DNA of 64,000 nucleotides, from the NCBI RefSeq assembly GCF_000017505.1, contig NC_009675.1, positions 3,047,001 through 3,111,000 of the forward strand, given 5' to 3'. A program made the translations under genes and the position numbers. This document shows, one piece after another, positions 33,942-40,791 of this stretch (the stretch's first letter is position 1; each line of letters begins with the position of its first letter). The notes beneath the pieces were generated by a model. That model did not search any database and had not been told where the DNA came from. It saw only the letters and a list, made by a program, of their open reading frames with translations. This DNA is from Anaeromyxobacter sp. Fw109-5. Lineage in GTDB: Bacteria > Myxococcota > Myxococcia > Myxococcales > Anaeromyxobacteraceae.

Positions 33942-34060
33942 CGCTCGAAGGCGAGACGAGCGGCAGCGGACCGCCCAGCGCTGGCGTCACGCTTTCCGCA
34001 CCTCCACGACGAGATGCTCGCCACTCGGCCCGCTGACCTCGACAGCCTTCATCGCCGGGC

Positions 34061-34516
34061 TCAGAGAGACATGATGGACTTCGCGGCTTCGCTCGCTTCG
34101 CTGATGGCGGCAGAAGCCGAAGCCTTGCACTCGTCGGTCGCTCCACACGCATCCGCGAACGCATCGAAGGCTGGCTTGACCAGTGCGGCGGCCTTCGCCG
34201 TGGCGGGATGCGAGGACCCATTCTTCATTGCGCTGATGAAGCGGATCGTCAGTTCGGCCTTGAGCCACGCCCGCGCGTTCCGAGCGGACTCGGTTTGCAG
34301 CCCACTCGTTGCGGGCGCATCAGAAGACTCGCTGGACACGCTCGCGGCCCGGTACTTCCGACAAGCCGGGTACTTCGTGACGACGCGCTCCTCCTCCTCA
34401 ACATTTCCGAGGCAGCCAGAGAACAGGTACTTGCAGAGGTTCTCCTGACGTTCCTCGTTGTCTACTTGTCCTCGTCCAGCGAACGGCACAGCTGCCATCA
34501 GCACTGCTAAAAGCAT
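34061..34516 (-). CDS. Small exported protein of the element
   Basis: The 151-residue product starts with a short signal-like MLLAVLMAAVPFAGRG and has cysteines at LCKYLFSGC, KYPAC and ADACGATDEC, which may form disulfides. The rest is helical and rich in Ala, Ser and Glu. GAGGGGG abuts the ATG. Function unknown; it ends near the serine recombinase gene on the opposite strand. Confidence 0.5.
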   Translation of the reverse strand: MLLAVLMAAVPFAGRGQVDNEERQENLCKYLFSGCLGNVEEEERVVTKYPACRKYRAASVSSESSDAPATSGLQTESARNARAWLKAELTIRFISAMKNGSSHPATAKAAALVKPAFDAFADACGATDECKASASAAISEASEAAKSIMSL

Positions 34517-34880
34517 CCCCCTCTTTATCGGTCGGTCCCCCCAGACGGTGAAGCGACCGCCAGTGTATCGCGCACGGGCAAAGAGGCCGATGAGATGAGA
34601 TGCCCCACCCCATGGACTCCGACCGGCTCCGGTGATGATCGACTTCCTCTCGCTCATCACCGGCGTTCCGACGGCGCACGAACATGACGCCGACACCGTG
34701 CATGTTCCTGCCGATCGGTGGCAAGACCGCGTCGCTCTCAACGTCCGCACCGGCTACTTCACCACGCGAGCGCGCGTGATCCTCCTGTGGATACGCGCGA
34801 TTCACGTGGTGGCGCGGTGTTGCGCGCCGTCGCGACAGTCGCCGGGACGTAGGCAGGATGTCGGTAAGGAACACGTCCCA

Positions 34881-34952
34881 TCCACGCGAGATCCACCGGC
34901 TGTCCACAGCGGAATACCCCACGATTCACGAGGTTTTCCACCGCCCATCCAC
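34881..34952 (+). repeat. Phased TCCAC array (DnaA-box-like or iteron-like)
   Basis: TCCAC occurs at 34881, 34892, 34903, 34937 and 34948, with TTCAC at 34925, so copies follow each other at 11 or 12 bases with one vacant slot near 34914. Several resemble the DnaA box TTATCCACA (CATCCACG, TGTCCACAG, TTTTCCACC). Inverted copies lie at 34787 (TGTGGATAC) and 35013 (GTGGA). Sites on one helix face every turn suggest a replication origin or a cooperative operator. Confidence 0.5.
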
Positions 34953-35087
34953 GGTGATCCCGTCGGACGTCGCTGGTAGGCTGTCTCCGCTGCAAATCCG
35001 GCGGCATCAGCGGTGGACGAAAACTAGTTGCCGCTTGACGGTCGCCATCTGTTCGGCAGGATGGTGTGTAGTCGCTGGACGTGAAAA

Positions 35088-35109
35088 GGGCCCGCTGCCA
35101 GGCGGGCCC
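35088..35109 (-). terminator. Rho-independent terminator (minus strand)
   Basis: GGGCCCGC and GCGGGCCC form a perfect 8-bp stem around a six-base loop. On the minus strand the stem is followed by TTTTCACG, giving the U-run. It would stop leftward transcription before the TCCAC array. Confidence 0.7.
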
Positions 35110-35220
35110 CGAGTAGCGAAACAAACAGGGAAGCCCTGCTTGTCACACTGAGCAACTCGGAGGAGACACCTTCCACCGAGGTGATGTCAAGCACGGGCTC
35201 CCTCCACAACTGAGGTGTGC

Positions 35221-35454
35221 ATGACGCTTGACTGGAAGCGCCCGGGGCACGTCTGTCCCGACGGGCCCAACGACAACCTGGAGCAGCAGCTGAACCGGCT
35301 CGCGAAAGCTGAGGGCGTCCCCAAGTACGACCCCAGGATCCGCTGGGTGGCTAAGCAGGCCCGGTGGTGCATGGAGCGCGGCATGACCGCCAGCGAGGCT
35401 GTAGCTGGTGCAGCCGTGATCGCGTTCCGCAAGTACGCGCAGCCGCTGTCGTAG
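35221..35454 (+). CDS. Small hypothetical protein of the element
   Basis: A 77-residue product (MTLDWKRPGHVCPDGPNDNL...) with GAGG five bases before the ATG; an in-frame GTG two codons earlier is possible. It is helical, with Trp/Arg-rich RIRWVAKQARWCMERGMTAS, and has two cysteines. It is followed at once by a hairpin terminator. No family is recognised. Confidence 0.5.
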   Translation: MTLDWKRPGHVCPDGPNDNLEQQLNRLAKAEGVPKYDPRIRWVAKQARWCMERGMTASEAVAGAAVIAFRKYAQPLS

Positions 35455-35466
35455 TCGGCACGGGGG

Positions 35467-35489
35467 GGCCGGTGGGTACCTCACCGGCC
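35467..35489. terminator. Bidirectional hairpin between convergent genes
   Basis: GGCCGGTG and CACCGGCC pair around GGTACCT between the stops of the 77-residue gene and the convergent lipoprotein gene. Both strands could use it, though no long U-run follows. Confidence 0.5.
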
Positions 35490-35506
35490 CTCCCTCAGTG
35501 AATCTT

Positions 35507-36640
35507 TCACCTGAACAGGCCTGGCCACCACCGCCACTCGCACTCGTCGGCAACGCGCGGGTCGTAGGAAGCGCCCATGCCCCCGACGATCACGGTCCCA
35601 TCGCGACCGATGTTCACGTCCCGGGTGTGGGCGACGGACGGGAGCACGACCGTCCCGCAGGACTCGCCGTTCGCGGCGACGATCTCGATCTGCACCAAAG
35701 GGCTGTCCTGGACCACCGCCGGGAGGAGCGCGTGCGCGGTGCCGCCGCGGACGAGGACGATGGACCAGTAGCGGCGACCGCTGAGCCAGCTGGGGGCGGG
35801 CGACAGACGCGTCTCGCCATCGCGGACGACGCTCACCGCCTCACCGCGACCCCACAGCGCGACCGAGCCGTCCGCGAGGCGCATCCCTTCGGGTACATTC
35901 GGCCACTCCACGCCCGGGCTTGGGAACGGGTCGGAGACGGGGCCCGAGGGACCGAGCCAGCGTAGCGTCGTGGTTGGCGCCGAGCCCGCCTCGCTCACCG
36001 CGACGAGCGCGTTGCCCGAGCGGCCGACGCCGACGACCGCGTAGAGCCCGGCGACCGTCGCGGACGCAGTCACCGCGCCGGTCGCTGTCCGCCATTGCAC
36101 CTCGGGTGCCCTAGGCACGCCGGGGGGAACGAAGAACACGACCGAGCCACCGCGCGCGTTCACGCGGACAGTGCTCGAGGGAGCCTCTTCACGCACGATC
36201 TCGTTCCCCAGTTCGTCCACGACGCGGAACTCGTGGTTCATCGTCATCTGGAACCCGCTCTCCATCGGGGCGAGGTACGGCTCGATAGGATACGGCACGA
36301 AGGTGCTGCCCACTGGCTCGCCCCCTGCGATCGGGACGATGTCGAACATCCACCATCGCGGATACCCGTGCCCGAGCGCGACGTACGTTCCCGTGCCGTC
36401 GGCCGTTCCCAGGCAGTTCTCGGAGTACGTGCCGGGTCCGGTCGCCGAGAAGAACGGTCCCGGGGTCGGGACGAGGCCGTCGCATGCGGACGCCGCAGGT
36501 GGCGGAGTCAGGGGCAGTTCGGGCGGTATCTCAGGATCCCCGGGCGAGACCACTGCTGGCGTTCCCGCTGTCTTCGGCTGCGCGCCACAGGAAACCAGCC
36601 ACGCTGCGCACGCGGCGACGCATAGGCCCCGTCCGGACAT
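35507..36640 (-). CDS. Lipoprotein of unknown function (element cargo)
   Basis: The ATG at 36640 has GGAGAGG just upstream; an in-frame GTG at 36652 is the alternative. The 377 residues start with a lipoprotein signal (CVAACAAWLVSC). After a Pro-rich linker come beta-strand-rich repeats, including RWWMFDIVPIAGGEPVG, GLYAVVGVGRSGNALVAVSE and RYWSIVLVRGGTAHALLPAV, again propeller-like. Two Cys pairs lie near the ends (SACDGLV, SENCLG, ESCGTV, DECEWRW). It is unrelated in sequence to the lipoprotein at 31285 but similar in plan. No catalytic motif is seen. Confidence 0.6.
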   Translation of the reverse strand: MSGRGLCVAACAAWLVSCGAQPKTAGTPAVVSPGDPEIPPELPLTPPPAASACDGLVPTPGPFFSATGPGTYSENCLGTADGTGTYVALGHGYPRWWMFDIVPIAGGEPVGSTFVPYPIEPYLAPMESGFQMTMNHEFRVVDELGNEIVREEAPSSTVRVNARGGSVVFFVPPGVPRAPEVQWRTATGAVTASATVAGLYAVVGVGRSGNALVAVSEAGSAPTTTLRWLGPSGPVSDPFPSPGVEWPNVPEGMRLADGSVALWGRGEAVSVVRDGETRLSPAPSWLSGRRYWSIVLVRGGTAHALLPAVVQDSPLVQIEIVAANGESCGTVVLPSVAHTRDVNIGRDGTVIVGGMGASYDPRVADECEWRWWPGLFR

Positions 36641-37071
36641 GTTCCTCTCCACCCTGCTGGCGTTCTCGTTCCCGGCAAAAGATTGTGCGACTAACAGTGA
36701 GTGGAAGCCTCACAACGCCTGCCCTTCGGGAGTGCGCGCTGGTGACGCGCCTGAGGATGGGCGAACGTGCCCGTACATCTGGCCGTCGCGCTGAACTGGG
36801 CCGCCTCATCGGAGGGGTTTGGCGGCGTGTTCGCGCGGCCCTTGAGGCTCTTCTTACGGGACCATTGGGGCCATGCGAGCACGCCGCCCTGACCGCCCCG
36901 TGTCGACCTTCCGTGCGGAGAGTTGTGCCCGATTTGTGCCACGGCTAACGACGAAACCTGACCAGTCGTGACCTACCGGGACCAACCCCTCGGGAGCCCG
37001 AACCTTCCGTCTTCTCTGGTGAATTGGCGGAAAGCTGTGGGCTGTCGCCTAGTTAGTGAGAAGCCGGGTTA
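36641..37071. other. Right end of the element, gene-free
   Basis: 431 bp between the lipoprotein start and the right att core. It holds the lipoprotein promoter region, the second arm-type site and no supported gene. Confidence 0.55.
36924..36940. repeat. Arm-type integrase site, right copy
   Basis: Identical to the 17 bases at 27674-27690 and in the same orientation, 131 bases inside the right core. Confidence 0.6.
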
Positions 37072-37095
37072 GGGGTTCGAATCCCCGTGGGGTCA
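37072..37095 (+). other. Right attachment core (attR)
   Basis: Same 24 bases as 27602-27625. To its left is element sequence (AAGCCGGGTTA); to its right ACTCGTCTC begins the chromosomal 136-bp repeat. Confidence 0.85.
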
Positions 37096-37503
37096 ACTCG
37101 TCTCTCCCGCTCGGCCGAATCCCGGGCCTCGTAGCGCCCTGCGGGCGCGGAGACGATGACCCGCATCGGGAGAGCCCAGGATCCTCGGCCCTTTCAAGGC
37201 CGCAACCGGGGTTCGAATCCCCGTGGGGTCAACTCGTCTCTCCCGCTCGGCCGAATCCCGGGCCTCGTAGCGCCCTGCGGGCGCGGAGACGATGACCCGC
37301 ATCGGGAGAGCCCAGGATCCTCGGCCCTTTCAAGGCCGCAACCGGGGTTCGAATCCCCGTGGGGTCAACTCGTCTCTCCCGCTCGGCCGAATCCCGGGCC
37401 TCGTAGCGCCCTGCGGGCGCGGAGACGATGACCCGCATCGGGAGAGCCCAGGATCCTCGGCCCTTTCAAGGCCGCAACCGGGGTTCGAATCCCCGTGGGG
37501 TCA
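37096..37503 (+). repeat. 136-bp tRNA-Glu-derived repeats, units 2-4
   Basis: Three head-to-tail copies (37096-37231, 37232-37367, 37368-37503), identical to each other and to unit 1. Each has the GCGCCC-TGC-GGGCGC hairpin and a degenerate tRNA-Glu ending in the att core. Perfect identity points to recent duplication or conversion. Each copy is a potential integration target. Confidence 0.92.
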
Positions 37504-37644
37504 CTCGGTAACTTACCCGCCTCTGCTGCACTTCTCCTGGGCGCCTCCCCGTCTCCCTCAGGTCTCCCGCGCGGACCGCGTCGCTCGCGGCGGCGCGGAC
37601 GCGGCGACCTGCGTCCCGGATTTCTCGCCGCACCGGGCTCCGGT

Positions 37645-38832
37645 CTAGTCGCTGCCCGGACGTGGCGCTCCCTCCGGCTCGCACGTCGCCGTCCCGTCCT
37701 CGCCTTCCTCGTCCTCGCCGAACCCGTCCTCGCCGTCCTCGTCCTCGTCGGAATCGCAGGTCGTGCACGCCCGCGGCGGCGGGTCCGGGCAGCGGTAGGA
37801 CGGGTCGACGCCGCCGAGGTCGCGCACGTGCGCGATCCGCTCCGCGAGCTTCGGATGCGTGGAGAGGAGCCCTGGCAGCTCGCCCATCCCGGCCTCGAGC
37901 TCGACGCTCTGGAGCAGGCAGAGCGCGTCCACCATCGGCAGGGCGGAGCGCCCGGCGGCCCGCAGGAAGCGGACCCCGTCCTCGTCCGCCTCGCGCTCGG
38001 CGTCCCGCGAGTAGTCGAACATCGCGAGCGCGGCCGGGATCGCCGCGGCCTGGCCGGAGAAGTCGCCCCAGAGCAGGCTCGCCGCCGCGCCCACCCCGGC
38101 GCTCTTCAGGAACGCCTGCATCGAGTGGCGCCGGGCGACGTGCCCGAGCTCGTGCCCGACGACCGCGACGAGGCGATCGTCGCTCGCGGTGCCGCGCACG
38201 AGGCCGTCGAGCAGGACCACCGTGCCGCCGGGGAGCGCGAAGGCGTTCGTGCTCGGCCCGAACCCGGCGGCGCGGAAGAGGAGCCGATAGCTCACCGCGG
38301 GCGCTCCGAACCGCGCCGCATCGTCGACCCGGGCCTGCGCGGCGCGCTGCTCCTCCTCCGAGAGCGTCGTGGGGCGGAGGAGGTTTCGGTCGAGGACCTC
38401 GAGGACGCCGTCCCCGAGCCGCCGCTCGGCGCTCGGCGGCAGCCTCCCGGCGACCCAGCGGGCCGCGGCGGGGAGCCCGTAGACGTACGCCGAGACGAGG
38501 ACGCCGACGCCCGCGACGACGGCTGCGAGCGCGGCAGGCCAGCGCGCCTCGAGCCGGGCCACGAGCCCGGGGCGCCGGCCCGCCGCAGCGAGCGCGGCGG
38601 TGAGGGCCGAGCCGTCCGCGACCTCGACCACCGCGCCGCCGGGCAGCCCGAGCTGCCGCGGCGCCGTGGCGAACGCCTCGGACACGGTGAGCCGGGAGAG
38701 GCCGTGCTCGAGGAGGAGCACGCCGTCGGGCGTCCTGACCGTGAGGACGCCTCCGGCGATCGAGAGCCGGACCGGCGTCGAGGCGGCGCTTCGCCCGTCG
38801 AAGAGGAGGCCTTCGAGGACGGGTTCGCTCAC
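37645..38832 (-). CDS. M48-family membrane metalloprotease
   Basis: A GTG at 38832 overlaps the stop of the DUF898 gene (GTGA). The 395-residue protein has an N-terminal beta-rich cytosolic part, one membrane helix (AALAAVVAGVGVLVSAYVYG near 105), and a zinc-protease domain with VVGHELGHVARRHS (HEXXH) and the third ligand in AEREADEDGVRF. The C-terminus has Cys residues (CPDPPP, CTTCDSDEDED) and a very acidic tail. M48 enzymes (HtpX, BepA, Oma1 relatives) degrade damaged membrane proteins. Pairing with a DUF898 protein is a recurrent arrangement, so the two probably act together in the envelope. Confidence 0.82.
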   Translation of the reverse strand: MSEPVLEGLLFDGRSAASTPVRLSIAGGVLTVRTPDGVLLLEHGLSRLTVSEAFATAPRQLGLPGGAVVEVADGSALTAALAAAGRRPGLVARLEARWPAALAAVVAGVGVLVSAYVYGLPAAARWVAGRLPPSAERRLGDGVLEVLDRNLLRPTTLSEEEQRAAQARVDDAARFGAPAVSYRLLFRAAGFGPSTNAFALPGGTVVLLDGLVRGTASDDRLVAVVGHELGHVARRHSMQAFLKSAGVGAAASLLWGDFSGQAAAIPAALAMFDYSRDAEREADEDGVRFLRAAGRSALPMVDALCLLQSVELEAGMGELPGLLSTHPKLAERIAHVRDLGGVDPSYRCPDPPPRACTTCDSDEDEDGEDGFGEDEEGEDGTATCEPEGAPRPGSD

Positions 38833-40022
38833 AGGCCGAGGTCCCACCCGAAGAGATCGACCGCGCCCTCGCCCGTCGCGGAGCCCTCCGCCGGAAGGCT
38901 CCCCGCCGCGATGGCCTCCACGGGCGCGCTCGCCTCGACCGTCATGCACTCGAGCCGGTAGCGCGCGATCGCCACCGCCGCCCACGGCCAGTACATCCCG
39001 ACCGTGAGGAGCGTCAGGACACCGTTCACGAGCCAGACGCGCATGAAGCCGCGCGCCGTGACGCTCGTCGAGAAGCGCAACGGGCCGCCGTGGGTGCGGG
39101 TCCAGACGAGCCGCTGCAAGCGCGCGGTGAAGAACGCGCCGGCGAAGGCGTACGCCACGAGGAGCATGGCGTAGGTGACGACCACGATCGGGACGAGCGC
39201 GCGCTTCACGGCCCCCGGGTCCTCGACCCGGCCCGTGGCCGCGAACACGCCGGCGATGGCGATCCCGAACAGCACGAAGAGGGGCAGCGCGAAGAGGAAG
39301 GTCTTGCCGTAGACGCCGTAGAACGCGCCGGTGGATGGCTCGAGCTCGAACGCGAGGTTCCCGTAGCGCGCGCGCCCGTGCTGGTACGCCTTCACGCGCG
39401 CGTGCAGCCAGGGCCAGAGAGTGAAGAGCGCGAGCTCCGCGAGGAGGACCGGCACGAAGTTCGGCTTCTCGCCCGGAGCGATCCGCTGCATGGTCGCGAG
39501 CGAGCCGAGGAAGAGGACGCCGAGCACCACGGCCGGCGCGAGGACCGCGTACGCCTGCCCCACGGTGGAGTCGAACCCGAACCGCAGCCCCCGCCAGCTC
39601 GTGTTCGCGAGCTTGAAGCGCATGGACTTGTAGAAGAACCAGGGGGCGAGCAGCATGAGCACCGCGCCGGCCACCAGGCCCGCGGTGACCGAGATGCGCC
39701 CGGCGACCGAGTACGCGACGAAGAAGGCGCCGGCGAGGAGCCGGCCGCGCAGGATCGCGCCGGGGCTCCCGTGGTACTGGAAGGCCGCGCCGGCGAGCTG
39801 CGTGTTGCTCCAGAAGTAGCGCGTCTTGCGGACCTTCGCCCACGCGGACCAGATCCCGAGCGTCAAGAGGACGAGGAGCAGGTTGACGATCCAGATCCGG
39901 AAGTACTCTCCGCCCGACCCGGTGAACCGGATCGGCAGGGGCTGCGGCCGGGGCGGCGGTGCGGGTGCGCCCGGGAAGGCTTCGGCCGACGCTGCCGGCG
40001 CCGGCACGGCGAGCTCGCTCAT
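38829..40022 (-). CDS. DUF898 (YjgN-like) membrane protein
   Basis: The 397-residue protein has a Pro-rich N-terminus and two related membrane halves. Each carries the hallmark FTGSGGEYFRIWIVNLLLVL or RFSTSVTARGFMRVWLVNGV, followed by TLGIWSAWAKVRKTRYFW or TLLTVGMYWPWAAVAIARYR. About eight hydrophobic helices are visible. The function of DUF898/YjgN is unknown. It is translationally coupled (GTGA) to the M48 protease gene, implying a shared role. Confidence 0.82.
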   Translation of the reverse strand: MSELAVPAPAASAEAFPGAPAPPPRPQPLPIRFTGSGGEYFRIWIVNLLLVLLTLGIWSAWAKVRKTRYFWSNTQLAGAAFQYHGSPGAILRGRLLAGAFFVAYSVAGRISVTAGLVAGAVLMLLAPWFFYKSMRFKLANTSWRGLRFGFDSTVGQAYAVLAPAVVLGVLFLGSLATMQRIAPGEKPNFVPVLLAELALFTLWPWLHARVKAYQHGRARYGNLAFELEPSTGAFYGVYGKTFLFALPLFVLFGIAIAGVFAATGRVEDPGAVKRALVPIVVVTYAMLLVAYAFAGAFFTARLQRLVWTRTHGGPLRFSTSVTARGFMRVWLVNGVLTLLTVGMYWPWAAVAIARYRLECMTVEASAPVEAIAAGSLPAEGSATGEGAVDLFGWDLGL

Positions 40023-40267
40023 GGGTGGTCCCCCTCGATCCGCCGCGGCCCTCTGCGGCGCCAGCGCGGACCCCTAGACCGCTAGCACGGGAGCGGGACT
40101 CCTGCCCAGGGTGAACATCACTCCGAGCATATGAGACGAGGTGCGTGCCTCGCGCCGGCCGCGGCGGATCGTCGCCGACGTCGTGCTCGAGGCGCAGACG
40201 GAGGGTGAGGGATGACTCCGGGTCTCATGCGCCGGCGTGGCCGGCCCGCGACGCGACCAGCGCCGTC

Positions 40268-40657
40268 TCACGACACGGGACGCCGCGCGTGCCGGCCCGC
40301 TCCCCACACCCGGTCGCGCGTCCACCCTCCGCCGCGCCTCACCGGGCCGGCGCCTCGCTGCCACGCGAAGAGGAGCGCGGCGGCGAGCGCATTCGCGGCG
40401 ACACAGGCGAGGAGGGACGCGAGCGCCAGCTCTGCGCTCCGGACGTCGCGCTCGCTCCAGTGCTTCGTGCGCTCGGCGACGCCCCACAGCCCTGCCCAGA
40501 GCGCGACCGACAGGGCCGTCCCCACGAGCCACGCGCGCCACCGGGAGCCGGCCGCGGGAACCCCCGCCAGGTGCGAGCTCGCGAGCGCGTACGCGCCCAT
40601 CCCCGGCGCGACGAACACGAAGAGCATGAAAGCGATGGTGCCTGCGTCCCCCCTCAT
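40268..40657 (-). CDS. Small membrane protein of unknown function
   Basis: The 129-residue product has three hydrophobic segments (TIAFMLFVFVAPGMGAYALA, AWLVGTALSVALWAGLWGVA, ASLLACVAANALAAALLFAW) and a basic tail. A G-rich stretch precedes the ATG. No family is recognised, and the coding call rests on the membrane pattern and codon bias. Confidence 0.5.
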   Translation of the reverse strand: MRGDAGTIAFMLFVFVAPGMGAYALASSHLAGVPAAGSRWRAWLVGTALSVALWAGLWGVAERTKHWSERDVRSAELALASLLACVAANALAAALLFAWQRGAGPVRRGGGWTRDRVWGAGRHARRPVS

Positions 40658-40791
40658 CGGCCCCCCGGCTACCGCGCTGCGTCGACTCTAGACGGCGCGG
40701 CAGGACGACGAGGAGGCCTGGTGGGTTCCGACCGAAGGGCGCCCCCGACGGGCTGTCGCCGCCCGCTCGCCGCGATTCCCTTCACGCGGCC

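Larger units (their letters stand above)
34517..35220. other. Gene-free region with origin-like features
   Basis: About 700 bp without a supported gene. It holds the phased TCCAC array, flanking inverted TGTGGA sequences and a strong hairpin terminator, each listed separately. Confidence 0.55.
27602..37095. mobile_element. 9.5-kb integrated element in the tRNA-Glu repeat array
   Basis: A 24-bp core, GGGGTTCGAATCCCC followed by GTGGGGTCA, occurs at 27602-27625 and 37072-37095. Chromosomal repeat sequence resumes directly after the right core. One core plus cargo is 9,470 bp. Inside are a tyrosine integrase with an excisionase-like gene at the left end, an HNH nuclease, a serine recombinase, phage gene debris and lipoprotein genes. 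Base composition is less G+C-rich than the flanks. It lacks structural, packaging or conjugation genes, so it is a degenerate prophage, satellite or integrative island rather than a complete phage. Confidence 0.88.

Noticed and set aside
34632-34979. A 115-codon rightward frame over the TCCAC array
   Set aside because: No ribosome-binding site, no family resemblance, atypical codon use; the phased repeats explain the region better.
37096-37503. Possible CRISPR array from the regular repeats
   Set aside because: The 136-bp units are identical end to end with no unique spacers, and their content is tRNA-derived.
37056-37648. Short open frames on both strands through the repeat array
   Set aside because: They simply translate the tRNA-derived repeats and lack ribosome-binding sites or homology.
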